A DNA stretch of 41,432 bases from an uncultured Mycoplasmatota bacterium. Lineage in GTDB: Bacteria; Bacillota_I; Bacilli_A; RF39; UBA660. Position numbers and translations under genes: made by a program. The notes below the pieces were generated by a model. That model saw only the letters and a list, made by a program, of their open reading frames with translations, did no database searches and was not told the origin of the DNA. Below are positions 7,357 through 15,681 of the stretch, piece by piece. Within the stretch, counting starts at the first letter, position 1. Every line of letters begins with the position of its first letter. Where the stretch lies: contig URXR01000001.1 of NCBI GenBank assembly GCA_900551925.1, forward strand, positions 1 to 41,432, given 5' to 3'.

Positions 7357-9524
7357 AAGTTAAATTTTTCGATATCATAATTATAATTATGAAGTAGCTC
7401 TTCTTCTGTTAAAGCTCTATTGTAAACACGGATTGAATATATTTCTCCTTGAAAATAGTAAGCGCTTTCTGAACCTCCTATATATATTCTATTTTGAGTT
7501 ATTTTTGGACTAAAATCCGCTGTTAATTCTTTGTATAAAGTTGCATTACTATAAGCTTTTAAATTTCTTTCTTTCAACACACTACTTACTAATTGTACTT
7601 TATTTAATTCTTCATCCAATATAGGTTTAGTTATATGTGAGGAATTAGTACTATCTGATATAGTATACGTAAAACCTCCGTCACCTATATCTGTTGATAA
7701 ATATCTTTCAGTCCATCTTCCATGATTTACTGTATTAAATATTATTTGATAAGTTCCTGTATTTCTTTTGGGTGTTACTAATATTTCTAGTGTATATTCA
7801 TCTGTTATATTATAAGTAGCATTAGTTCTATATGCATAATCATTTACTCCATCAAAGGATAAGTAATTAGAGTACCAGGTTGACCCACTTACTGTTACAT
7901 TATTATTATTACCACTTAAATCTTTCCAAGTTGATGAAGAATAAGCATGAGTAGCTCCGGTGTTAGCATAACCATCAAGCCAAAGAATTAAATTATCTTG
8001 GATATAACCATTATAGGTATCGGTATAAGCATTTATTCTGTGTCCATTACTTGTTTCTATACTTGCTTCATTTATTACTTCAGTCCATGAATTATTATCG
8101 CTACTTACTGAAGTTACATTATCATAATAGCTTCTTTGATCCCAAAAATGATTCCACACTGCTACTTCATCTAAATCATAGGTATCTCCTAAATCTACTG
8201 TTATACATTGGTTATTAGTTTGTGCTGAGGCTTGAGCAAAATGATAATCATCATTGGTGATATCTCCATCTGTTATTCTAGAATATGGTCTAGAACTCAT
8301 TTCGGGAGTTGTTCCTGTTACTGTTTTTCCTTTAGCTATGTTTACCCCATCTTTTATGGCTTGTAATTCTATCCAAAGATTATTATCATTAGCACTGCTA
8401 TAATTAATACAATTTTTTATGTACCTTACATTGTTTAATTTTTCTGTTTTCTTCTTTGGTTTATCATAGACATAAGTTATTTTAGCATAACCATTTCCTT
8501 CATTTTGTCCTGCTATCATTTTTCCTCCAATAAAGTATTTACCTGAATAATGAAGTGTTTGATTGGTGTGTTTTATTGTGGTACTTTCTTCCACACTATT
8601 TACTCCAGCATAACCACTTATATATGAGGAACCGCCGCCTCCTGGAGTTGATCCATTAGCCCCACCAGAACCTCCACTTCCGCCATAGTATCCTGAGCCT
8701 CCACCTCCACCACTACCGGCTATAGCAGTTGCTGCATTTGCTCCTCCGGAGCCACCTTTTCCAAAGGATCCTGCTGTTCCATTCGATTGAGCTGTATTCC
8801 ATTTTATTGGCTCTTCTCCACCACTTATTTGAGTACCAGGATTTCCTAAAGTACTTTGATATGTTGAAGATATTGGATCTCCTCCATATAATGCGCCACC
8901 ATGACCTTGCACACTAGACATCTCCCCTGCTCCTCCGGCTCCTCCTGCTGCTACCATTATTCTTGATATTAATGATGACATATTATCCCAATTTCCACTT
9001 ACTAATCTTACATCGGTTGCTCCTCCTCCGGTTGTTCCACACACTCCGCTTTTTGCAGGCTTAGCTATCCCTCCTCCATTAAATTCATATCCTGTATTTC
9101 TACAATTAGTATTTGCATTTGTCCCTTTACCTCCAACATAGAAATATAATTTTTCTCCTTGTTCCAAATGTATATAGCCACTTGTTTTTGCTCCAAATGA
9201 TTCATTACTAGTATCTGCCGGGGTACCTCCGCCAGCCATTTCTATATAATAATATCCGTCTTTTGGTACTTCGTATTCTTGTGAAGTTCCTGTATAGTTA
9301 AAAACAGTGGTTTTATTTATTAAAGTATCTACTACTACCTCTATGGTTTTTTCACCTTTTATTGTATCTGTAAATAAGGCATATGATGTTTTTGTCATAC
9401 TTACTCCAATAAATATGGCAATTAACATTATTCCAACGCAAAATAAAGATAGAAATACTTTATTTATTTCTTTTATATCTTTATTTAATTGTTTATAAAG
9501 ATACCCCCCCCCAAAGTCTCTCAT
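7347..9524 (-). CDS. Surface-exposed glycine-rich / F5-8C-like / LamG-like protein with G9 tract at its 5' end
   Basis: A 725-aa secreted or membrane-tethered protein. A hydrophobic segment at 22-42 is followed by SYALFTDT (47-54), like the processing region of TasA/SipW-type exported proteins. Residues about 95-345 form a glycine-rich domain of the ALK/LTK-like Gly_rich type. Residues about 375-490 resemble a discoidin (F5/8C) galactose-binding domain (ITDGD, VDLGDTYDLDEVAVWN). From about 507 to the end is a concanavalin/LamG-like domain (LILWLDGY, LSFDGVNDY, YSIRVYNRALTEEE). This suggests glycan or matrix binding at the cell surface. Codons 5-7 are nine consecutive G, unusual in this AT-rich DNA. 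The ATG at 9524 has no good ribosome site; another ATG at 9555 lies in the frame that would fit a G8 tract. Confidence 0.85.
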   Translation of the reverse strand: MRDFGGGYLYKQLNKDIKEINKVFLSLFCVGIMLIAIFIGVSMTKTSYALFTDTIKGEKTIEVVVDTLINKTTVFNYTGTSQEYEVPKDGYYYIEMAGGGTPADTSNESFGAKTSGYIHLEQGEKLYFYVGGKGTNANTNCRNTGYEFNGGGIAKPAKSGVCGTTGGGATDVRLVSGNWDNMSSLISRIMVAAGGAGGAGEMSSVQGHGGALYGGDPISSTYQSTLGNPGTQISGGEEPIKWNTAQSNGTAGSFGKGGSGGANAATAIAGSGGGGGSGYYGGSGGSGGANGSTPGGGGSSYISGYAGVNSVEESTTIKHTNQTLHYSGKYFIGGKMIAGQNEGNGYAKITYVYDKPKKKTEKLNNVRYIKNCINYSSANDNNLWIELQAIKDGVNIAKGKTVTGTTPEMSSRPYSRITDGDITNDDYHFAQASAQTNNQCITVDLGDTYDLDEVAVWNHFWDQRSYYDNVTSVSSDNNSWTEVINEASIETSNGHRINAYTDTYNGYIQDNLILWLDGYANTGATHAYSSSTWKDLSGNNNNVTVSGSTWYSNYLSFDGVNDYAYRTNATYNITDEYTLEILVTPKRNTGTYQIIFNTVNHGRWTERYLSTDIGDGGFTYTISDSTNSSHITKPILDEELNKVQLVSSVLKERNLKAYSNATLYKELTADFSPKITQNRIYIGGSESAYYFQGEIYSIRVYNRALTEEELLHNYNYDIEKFNLNS
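9504..9512 (-). repeat. G9 homopolymer tract (candidate phase-variation site)
   Basis: Nine consecutive G on minus at codons 5-7 of the surface-protein gene. Loss or gain of one G shifts the frame, and translation from the 9524 ATG then stops within about a dozen codons. Confidence 0.85.
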
Positions 9525-9593
9525 TTTTTGTAGTTTGTTCCTTGTTTTTTATCATATTTCTCACTACTTTCTTTTAGTTTTTTATACATTTTT

Positions 9594-9622
9594 ATTATAA
9601 CTTTTTACATGTAAAAATACAA
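9594..9622 (-). promoter_or_regulatory. Promoter of the surface-protein gene
   Basis: -35 TTGTAT (9617-9622), 17-bp spacer, -10 TATAAT (9594-9599). The transcript would start near 9587, including both the 9555 and 9524 ATG codons. Confidence 0.7.
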
Positions 9623-9707
9623 GTTATTTTAATGCTTTTGATAAATTTTAAAAATTAAAAACTTTTAGATTTGATAAAATCATGATAAAATTATAATGGT
9701 GGTGTAA

Positions 9708-11207
9708 ATGATAGAAGATTTTGTTAAAAGTTTTAAGGAGACCTTTGTAGCAATTATACCAATATGTGCTATTGTAACAATCATTGCTATGTTATTTGGT
9801 TATGAAAGCAGTATTATTATATCTTTTGTAATAAGTTCTATTTTGTTAGTATTTGGTATTAGTTTGTTTACTTTTGGTGCGGATATTTCAATGATGTTAA
9901 TTGGAGAAAAATTAGGAGAAAAATTGATAAAAAGCAAGAAAATTATTTTTATTTTATTTGTTATTTTAGCAATAGGAATTGCAATTACGATAGCGGAACC
10001 TGATTTAAGAGTTTTAGCCCAGCAAATTCCTAGTATTCCTACTGATACTCTTATTTTAACGGTTAGTGTTGGAGTGGGAATAATGCTTATGATTGCGACA
10101 CTGAAAATATTATTTAAATTAGATTTAAGAACAATTCTTATTATTAGTTATGCTCTGGTATTTGGACTATTATTTTTTGTTCCTAGCGATTTTATACCTA
10201 TTGCTTTTGACTCTAGTGGGGTTACTACTGGTCCGGTAAGTGTTCCTTTTATATTAGCTTTAGGAATTGGCTTTACTTCTCTTAGGACTGATAGCAATGT
10301 TAAAAGCGATACTTTTGGTCTTATTGCTCTTTGTTCAGTGGGTCCTAAAATAATGGTACTTATTTTAGGGATGCTTTATGATACTTCTAGTACTTTTGAT
10401 ACTTCAATTTATGAAAACAATTTACCTTTAATTATGCAATATGCTGATGGTTTTTTGGAATGTTTTAAAAATGTTTTTGTTTCGATTAGTCCGATTATAT
10501 TACTGTTTATAATTTTTAAAATAGTTTCTAAGGATGCATTTAATAAGAAAAATACTAAAAAAGTAATAGTAGGTTTTATTGCAACTTTCTTAGGTCTTTG
10601 TTTATTTTTAACTGGAGTTGAAGTTGGGTTTATGAAAATGGGATTTTTAATGGGACAAGATTTTGTAAATTTAGATTATACGAAATTTTTAATTCCATTT
10701 GTTATGGTACTTGGTTTCTTAGTGGTATTTGCTGAACCTGCAGTTAAAATTCTTACTAATGAAGTTGAAGAAATAACTGAAGGTAGTGTAACGAGCAAAA
10801 TTATGATAATTACTATTTCTATTGGAGTTTCGCTTATGGTAGCACTTTCAATAATTAGAGTTTTAACGGGAATCTCAATTATTTATTTTCTAATTATTGG
10901 ATATGTTCTCGCTATTATACTGAGTTTTATTACTCCAAAAATGTTTACCGCGATTGCCTTTGATACGGGAGGATCAGTTACGGGACCACTTACTGCAACT
11001 TTTATGCTTCCTTTAGTAATTGGCGTATGTCTAGCCTATGGAGGAAATATTATGACTGATGCTTTTGGACTCATTGCTTTTGTGGCTATGTCCCCTCTTA
11101 TTACGGTTCAACTATTAGGAATAGTATTTAAGATTAAGACTAAACAAGAGATATATAAACATACTGATGAGACTGTTATTGATTATGATTGGAGGGAAGC
11201 TTTATGA
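9708..11207 (+). CDS. DUF1538 family integral membrane protein (duplicated)
   Basis: A 499-aa polytopic membrane protein made of two homologous halves. Matching signatures are IAFDSSGVTTGP near 171-182 with DTFGLIALCSVGPK, and IAFDTGGSVTGP near 423-434 with DAFGLIAFVAMSP. This is the DUF1538 architecture; family members are thought to be transporters, but the substrate is not evident here. The stop overlaps the start of the PII-like gene as ATGA, so the two are coupled. A GGTGG ribosome site precedes the ATG. A TATAAT at 9692-9697 is too close to the start to be a sure -10. Confidence 0.88.
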   Translation: MIEDFVKSFKETFVAIIPICAIVTIIAMLFGYESSIIISFVISSILLVFGISLFTFGADISMMLIGEKLGEKLIKSKKIIFILFVILAIGIAITIAEPDLRVLAQQIPSIPTDTLILTVSVGVGIMLMIATLKILFKLDLRTILIISYALVFGLLFFVPSDFIPIAFDSSGVTTGPVSVPFILALGIGFTSLRTDSNVKSDTFGLIALCSVGPKIMVLILGMLYDTSSTFDTSIYENNLPLIMQYADGFLECFKNVFVSISPIILLFIIFKIVSKDAFNKKNTKKVIVGFIATFLGLCLFLTGVEVGFMKMGFLMGQDFVNLDYTKFLIPFVMVLGFLVVFAEPAVKILTNEVEEITEGSVTSKIMIITISIGVSLMVALSIIRVLTGISIIYFLIIGYVLAIILSFITPKMFTAIAFDTGGSVTGPLTATFMLPLVIGVCLAYGGNIMTDAFGLIAFVAMSPLITVQLLGIVFKIKTKQEIYKHTDETVIDYDWREAL

Positions 11208-11887
11208 TTGAATTACTTTGTTTAATATCTAATTTTAATGATGAGAAATCTATTAAACCATTGTATGATAAGTATAATTTACCTTATAATTTTGCTATTT
11301 ATGGTAAAGGTACTGCTTCTTCTTCACTTCTTGAATATTTTGGTCTTGAAGAAATAAGAAAATATATTTATTTATCGCTTATAAATACTTTAGATAAGAA
11401 AAATATTTTAAATGATTTAGAAACTAATTTAAAATTAAATGAACCAGGTAAAGGAATTTGTTTTACTATTCCCCTATCAAGTTCAACAAAACATATTTTA
11501 AATAAAGTAAATAATAAGGAGGAGAATATGGAAAAAGATGAAAATAAAATTATGGAAAAATCTAAAGGTAAGAAAAACTATCATTTGATTGTTACTATTA
11601 TTACGGAAGGCTATTCTGATAAAGTTATGAATACTGCTAAAAAAGCTGGTGCTAGTGGTGGAACTTTAATTAGAGGAAGAAGTTTATTTCAAACGAGTTC
11701 TAAAAGACAGTTTTTAGGTTTTTCTATAGAACCGGAAAAGGATGTTGTTCTAATTGTAGCCAATGATAAAATCAAAAAACCAGTGATGGAGGCAATTGTT
11801 AAAGAAACTGGTTTAAAAACTAAAGCTGGTGCTATAGTATTTGCTCTTCCTATCAGTGAAGCTATTGGTTTATATGAAGAAGAGTAA
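11204..11887 (+). CDS. PII-like regulatory protein partnered with DUF1538
   Basis: The protein has 227 aa. The start (MIELLC) follows GGAGGG and overlaps the upstream stop as ATGA; the frame beginning at 11189 would contain the ribosome site. The C-terminal part (about 123-225) is PII/GlnB-like, with HLIVTIITEGYSDKVMNTAK, then GASGGTLIRGRS in the T-loop position and GAIVFALPISEAIGL at the end. The N-terminal 100 residues look like a second, diverged PII-like fold (GKGTASSSLLEYFGL). A PII-type protein beside a DUF1538 transporter implies it senses a ligand and gates the transporter; the ligand is unknown. Confidence 0.8.
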   Translation: MIELLCLISNFNDEKSIKPLYDKYNLPYNFAIYGKGTASSSLLEYFGLEEIRKYIYLSLINTLDKKNILNDLETNLKLNEPGKGICFTIPLSSSTKHILNKVNNKEENMEKDENKIMEKSKGKKNYHLIVTIITEGYSDKVMNTAKKAGASGGTLIRGRSLFQTSSKRQFLGFSIEPEKDVVLIVANDKIKKPVMEAIVKETGLKTKAGAIVFALPISEAIGLYEEE

Positions 11888-11889
11888 AA

Positions 11890-11918
11890 TTTACAAATAT
11901 AGTTTAATATGATATAAT
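11890..11918 (+). promoter_or_regulatory. Promoter of the HD-domain gene
   Basis: -35 TTTACA (11890-11895), 17-bp spacer, -10 TATAAT (11913-11918). Confidence 0.75.
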
Positions 11919-11944
11919 AGGAAAGAATTTAAAGGAGTATATTT

Positions 11945-12649
11945 ATGTCTGAAGCAGAAAAATTATGTTTAAAAAACTTTTTAGATTACGGTTTTACATT
12001 ACCGGAACAAGAAGATTTTACAAAAATAGTTCGTCCTATTATTAGTCATCCAGAGTTTGAGAAAAGATGTACTGATAATTTTCCTCATCACGGCAATACT
12101 ACTTTAGGAGAACATATACTAAAAGATGCTATGATTACTTATAGACTTGCAAACATTTATAAAAGTAAACATCCTAATATGGATATTAGTACTGAAACTG
12201 CGGTTGTAATTCCCCTTTTCCATGATTTATATACTAATCCTTGGCAAAATGTTGATAATGATAATCCTTTATATGAAAAACATGGTTTTATGCATCCAAT
12301 TGAGGCTGTCATTAATGCTTATGATTGGTATCCGGAATATTTTAAGGATAAAGAAGTTAGTAAAAAGATTATTGATGGAGTATTACATCATATGTATCCA
12401 TTTCCTGTTAGAAAAATTAATGACGAAATAGAGATTAATGAAAAGAAAATAACTGATTTTAAATTTTATGATGTTTTAGTACACTCAACTAAAAGTAAAA
12501 GAGAAAATTTATGTTTTAAAAAAGCTACTTTTATTGAAGGCAAGTTGGTTTCTAAAGCTGATAAATTAGTTACTGTTAAGGAGATTAAAAATATTAGTTC
12601 TTTAGTAGCACTTGTTACTGCTAAGAATAAAAGTATTATTAAATACTAA
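11945..12649 (+). CDS. HD-domain phosphohydrolase-like protein
   Basis: A 234-aa soluble protein. An HD-type metal site can be traced as H57 (TLGEHILKDA), H93-D94 (PLFHDLYTNP), H113/H117 (KHGFMHPIEA) and H148/H149 (VLHHMYPF). The family covers nucleotidases and phosphodiesterases, and the substrate cannot be read from sequence. An AAGGAG ribosome site lies 8 nt upstream. It is monocistronic, with its own promoter and a terminator shared with the convergent NUDIX gene. Confidence 0.8.
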   Translation: MSEAEKLCLKNFLDYGFTLPEQEDFTKIVRPIISHPEFEKRCTDNFPHHGNTTLGEHILKDAMITYRLANIYKSKHPNMDISTETAVVIPLFHDLYTNPWQNVDNDNPLYEKHGFMHPIEAVINAYDWYPEYFKDKEVSKKIIDGVLHHMYPFPVRKINDEIEINEKKITDFKFYDVLVHSTKSKRENLCFKKATFIEGKLVSKADKLVTVKEIKNISSLVALVTAKNKSIIKY

Positions 12650-12678
12650 AAAATGAATGATTTTTTTCATTCATTTTT
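12649..12678. terminator. Bidirectional terminator
   Basis: A 12-bp perfect stem (12649-12660 with 12667-12678) has a T-only loop and A/T tracts on each side. It lies between the convergent HD and NUDIX genes. Confidence 0.85.
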
Positions 12679-12685
12679 ATTTTTA

Positions 12686-13312
12686 CTAAGTAATTTTTGT
12701 CTTTTCAATAATTCTAGTCATGACAAGGCCATATTTTTCTAGAGCTGTTTCGTGTTCATTTACTAAGAAGTCTTCGAATTTGATTTCCTTTGGCTCTTTT
12801 ATTATTTTATTGTTTTCTGGTTTTATTATTTCTCCTTTAATTGAGCCAGTTTCTTTTTCAAATAATTCTAGAGCTTCTCTAGAATTTACTTTTACTAGAC
12901 CGTCTACTTCATTTAAATCAAAATTAAATTTATTATAGTCATCGTCAAATTCATACATATAGACATTAGCAAGGGCTCTATCTTTAAAAATCGAACCATC
13001 TTTTTTTACTTTATCCATTTTAAAAGGAATTATTTCAATACATTTAGCTTTATTATAATCTATTTCTATTCCTAATTCTTCTTTTATTTCTCGGCCAAAA
13101 GCTTCTTTTATGGATTCTCCTGCTAGAACATGTCCACTGGCAGAAGTATATAAGGTCTTTTCTTCGTGTCTTATTTGGAAAAAAGCATTACCTTCTCTAT
13201 CATAAAGCCAGCAATGAATAGTATTATGCCATAAGCCATGTTCGTGAACATAATTTCTGTCTTTTTTTCCTAAATAGTTGCCATCTTTATCATAAGTATC
13301 TAAATATTCCAC
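12686..13312 (-). CDS. NUDIX hydrolase
   Basis: The protein has 208 aa and a complete Nudix box at residues 60-82: G, five residues, E, seven residues (SIKEAFG), then REIKEELGI. The N-terminal part (TYDKDGNYLGKK, HNTIHCWLYD) resembles the YfcD/isopentenyl-diphosphate isomerase-like branch of NUDIX enzymes. The substrate is unknown. Translation starts at GTG (13310-13312), with AAGGAGG 8 nt upstream and no better ATG. It is divergent from the GntR operon. Confidence 0.88.
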   Translation of the reverse strand: MEYLDTYDKDGNYLGKKDRNYVHEHGLWHNTIHCWLYDREGNAFFQIRHEEKTLYTSASGHVLAGESIKEAFGREIKEELGIEIDYNKAKCIEIIPFKMDKVKKDGSIFKDRALANVYMYEFDDDYNKFNFDLNEVDGLVKVNSREALELFEKETGSIKGEIIKPENNKIIKEPKEIKFEDFLVNEHETALEKYGLVMTRIIEKTKIT

Positions 13313-13374
13313 TTTTTCTACCTCCTTATTTATTATAACATATTTAAATAATAAACAAATATTTTATTAATATA

Positions 13375-13403
13375 TTGACAACTGTTACATACTGTTATAT
13401 TAT
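13375..13403 (+). promoter_or_regulatory. Promoter of the GntR-ABC operon
   Basis: -35 TTGACA (13375-13380), 17-bp spacer, -10 TATTAT (13398-13403). Confidence 0.85.
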
Positions 13404-13416
13404 AGTTATAACAGTT
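13380..13416 (+). promoter_or_regulatory. Likely GntR operator, three half-sites
   Basis: AACTGTTA at 13380-13387 is repeated as ACTGTTAT at 13391-13398 and inverted as ATAACAGT at 13408-13415, giving an 8-9-8 palindrome over the -10 box. This placement suggests autorepression by the adjacent GntR regulator. Confidence 0.65.
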
Positions 13417-13427
13417 AAGGAGGTTTT

Positions 13428-13805
13428 ATGGAAATTATTATTAGTAATAGTAGTACTATAGCTATTTATGAGCAAGTAAAACACTCTATTACTGAGCAAA
13501 TACTGGATAATACTTTGAAAGAAAATGAAATGCTTCCTTCGATAAGAGGTTTAGCTAAAGATTTAAATATTAGTATTATGACGGTAAAAAAAGCTTATGA
13601 TGAACTGGAAAAGGAACATTATATTACTACTATTCATGGTAAAGGAAGTTTTGTGGCTGCTAAAAATTTAGAACTTTTAAAAGAACAAAAGATGAAGGAA
13701 TTAGAACAGCATTTAGTGGAGGCTATTAAAATTAGTAAAAAATATAATATTGATAAACAAGAATTAGTGGAACTGTTTAATTATATTTATGAGGAGGAAT
13801 TATAA
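13428..13805 (+). CDS. GntR-family regulator, YtrA type
   Basis: A 125-aa protein with an N-terminal winged helix (IYEQVKHSITEQIL, LPSIRGLAKDLNISIMTVKKAYDELE) and a short C-terminal tail of about 45 aa, the YtrA subfamily layout. Such regulators usually repress a linked ABC transporter operon and respond to cell-wall stress or antibiotics. It is first in the operon. Its stop codon overlaps the ABC ATPase start by 1 nt, and a palindrome covers its own -10 box. Confidence 0.9.
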   Translation: MEIIISNSSTIAIYEQVKHSITEQILDNTLKENEMLPSIRGLAKDLNISIMTVKKAYDELEKEHYITTIHGKGSFVAAKNLELLKEQKMKELEQHLVEAIKISKKYNIDKQELVELFNYIYEEEL

Positions 13806-14665
13806 TGGATAATATTATAGAGATTAAAAATTTAACTAAGGAGTATCCAGGATTTAAATTAGATAACATTTCATTTAATATTCCTAAAGGTTCGATTATG
13901 GGACTTATCGGGGAAAATGGTGCTGGTAAAACTACTACTATTAAACTTATTTTAAATATTATTTCTAAGGATAAAGGAAAAATAAAAATATTTGATAAAG
14001 ATAATATTTTAAAGGAAATAGAAGTAAAAGAAGATATTGGAGTTGTTTTAGATGATAGCTTTTTATCTTTATATTTAAGTGTTACTGATATAAACAACAT
14101 TATGAAAAATTTTTATAATAATTGGGACTCTGATTTATATTTTTCATATCTAAAACAATTTGATTTAGAGAATAAAAAAATTATTAAAGACTTTTCTAGT
14201 GGAATGAAAATGAAACTTAAAATAGCTATTGCCCTAGCCCATCATCCTAAATTATTAATTTTAGATGAACCAACAAGTGGATTAGATCCGATTTTTAGAA
14301 ATGAACTTTTAAATATTTTTAGAGATTTTGTAAGTGATGATGAACATAGTATTTTGTTTTCAACTCATATTACTTCTGATTTAGAACATGTAGCAGATTA
14401 TATAACATTTATTCATCAAGGAAAAATTATTTTTTCTTTAGATAAAGATGTACTTACTGATGAATTTGGTTTAGTGAAATGTAATTCTAAAGATTTTTCA
14501 AGATTTGATAAGGAGGACTATATTAAATATCAAAAACTAAATTATCACTATAGGGTGTTAGTTAAAGATAGAAAGAGTTTTAAAGCTAAATATGATATTA
14601 AAACTATTGATAAACCTTCTTTAGAAGATATAATGTTAACTTTTATTAAGGGGGATAGAAAATGA
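13805..14665 (+). CDS. ABC transporter ATPase
   Basis: A 286-aa nucleotide-binding subunit. Walker A is GENGAGKT (36-43), the signature is FSSGMKMKL (a drug-export style variant of LSGGQ), Walker B is LLILDEPTSGLD and the H-loop is STHI. A C-terminal extension of about 80 aa follows. It resembles YtrB/BcrA-type ATPases of bacitracin- or peptide-stress exporters. It is in an operon with the GntR gene and overlaps the permease start as ATGA. Confidence 0.92.
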   Translation: MDNIIEIKNLTKEYPGFKLDNISFNIPKGSIMGLIGENGAGKTTTIKLILNIISKDKGKIKIFDKDNILKEIEVKEDIGVVLDDSFLSLYLSVTDINNIMKNFYNNWDSDLYFSYLKQFDLENKKIIKDFSSGMKMKLKIAIALAHHPKLLILDEPTSGLDPIFRNELLNIFRDFVSDDEHSILFSTHITSDLEHVADYITFIHQGKIIFSLDKDVLTDEFGLVKCNSKDFSRFDKEDYIKYQKLNYHYRVLVKDRKSFKAKYDIKTIDKPSLEDIMLTFIKGDRK

Positions 14666-15333
14666 ATAAGATAAAGGGTTTAATTATTAAAGACTTACTT
14701 AATTTAAGTAAATATAAATTCAGTATTATTGTGATTTTCATAGTTTTTATTTTATGTTTTATTAAAGAGCCAATGATAATTCCTATTATGGTTTTAGCAA
14801 TGATTGGTATGATTGGGATGTCTACTTTTAATTATGATGAGACATCTAATTCTAATAATTATTTACTTAGTTTACCTACTTCTAAGAAGCAAATAGTTTT
14901 AGCTAAATATATTTTTCTAATTGGACTAATTGTTTTAGGAGCATTACTATCATTTATAATTATTTATCTAGCTAGTTATATTTTAGTTCATTTTAATTAT
15001 GTAGAGGAAGTAATTAATTATAAAGATTTAATTAATCCTATTTTATGTGGAGGTTTTTCTATATTATTAGTGATTGCTATTCAAATACCTAGTGTCTATA
15101 AATGGGGTGCAGAAAAAGGACGCATTCAGATGTTTATTTTAATTATTATAGTTATTGGACTTGTGTTAGGACTATTTTATCTTGTTACTAAAAATAATAT
15201 AAATGTAAATTATAGTGATATTAAAAACTTTATTATTACTTGGGGTCCGTATTTACTTGGTTTATTTTTAATTGTTATTTATTTTATTTCTTATAAGCTT
15301 TCTTTAAAAATTTATTTAAATAAAGAAAATTAA
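14662..15333 (+). CDS. ABC-2 type permease
   Basis: A 223-aa protein with six predicted membrane segments and no periplasmic domain. The early motif NYDETSNSNNYLLSLPTSKKQIVLAKY is typical of ABC-2 permeases that follow YtrA-regulated ATPases. It should form the export channel with the preceding ATPase. Third in the operon; its ATG overlaps the ATPase stop by 4 nt, with AGGGGGAT as ribosome site. Confidence 0.85.
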   Translation: MNKIKGLIIKDLLNLSKYKFSIIVIFIVFILCFIKEPMIIPIMVLAMIGMIGMSTFNYDETSNSNNYLLSLPTSKKQIVLAKYIFLIGLIVLGALLSFIIIYLASYILVHFNYVEEVINYKDLINPILCGGFSILLVIAIQIPSVYKWGAEKGRIQMFILIIIVIGLVLGLFYLVTKNNINVNYSDIKNFIITWGPYLLGLFLIVIYFISYKLSLKIYLNKEN

Positions 15334-15340
15334 GATACTA

Positions 15341-15369
15341 TTTACATATTATTTTTAGAGGTGTATACT
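15341..15369 (+). promoter_or_regulatory. Promoter of the zinc-ribbon gene
   Basis: -35 TTTACA (15341-15346), 17-bp spacer, -10 TATACT (15364-15369). Confidence 0.75.
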
Positions 15370-15390
15370 TACCTATAAGGAGGAATGATT

Positions 15391-15636
15391 ATGAAATGTC
15401 CAGTTTGTAAAGATGTAACTTTACTTATGTCTGAGAAGCAAGGAATTGAAATTGATTATTGTCCAGAGTGCCGAGGAATTTGGCTTGATAGAGGGGAACT
15501 TGAAAAGTTATTAGAACGTCAAGATAATAAACATGATAGTTATGATGATAAAAGAAATTATCATGATGATAAAACTTCTAAAAAGAGAAAGAAAGAATCT
15601 TTTATTGGAGAAATATTTGAAATCTTTGGAGAATAA
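15391..15636 (+). CDS. TFIIB-type zinc-ribbon protein
   Basis: An 81-aa protein. The start is the ATG at 15391, because AAGGAGG is 7 nt upstream; the ATG at 15385 would be only 1 nt from it. Residues 1-45 carry CPVC and CPEC pairs with the GIWLDRGELEKLL motif of the zf-TFIIB family. The rest is a charged, low-complexity tail (HDSYDDKRNYHDDK) with a short hydrophobic end. The function of this family is unknown. Confidence 0.88.
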   Translation: MKCPVCKDVTLLMSEKQGIEIDYCPECRGIWLDRGELEKLLERQDNKHDSYDDKRNYHDDKTSKKRKKESFIGEIFEIFGE

Positions 15637-15648
15637 TAGTTGTAAATT

Positions 15649-15681
15649 AAAAAATTCTAAGTGTTGAGCTTAGAATTTTTT
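15649..15681. terminator. Bidirectional terminator
   Basis: A 13-bp perfect stem (15649-15661 with 15669-15681, loop tgttgag) ends in A and T runs, between convergent genes. Confidence 0.9.

Noticed and set aside
8729..8917. Plus-strand frame opposite the glycine-rich region
   Set aside because: It is the low-complexity complement of glycine codons, not a real protein.
9692..9697. TATAAT before the DUF1538 gene as a -10 box
   Set aside because: Transcription from it would start within about 4 nt of the ATG and leave out the GGTGG ribosome site; no -35 at 17 bp.
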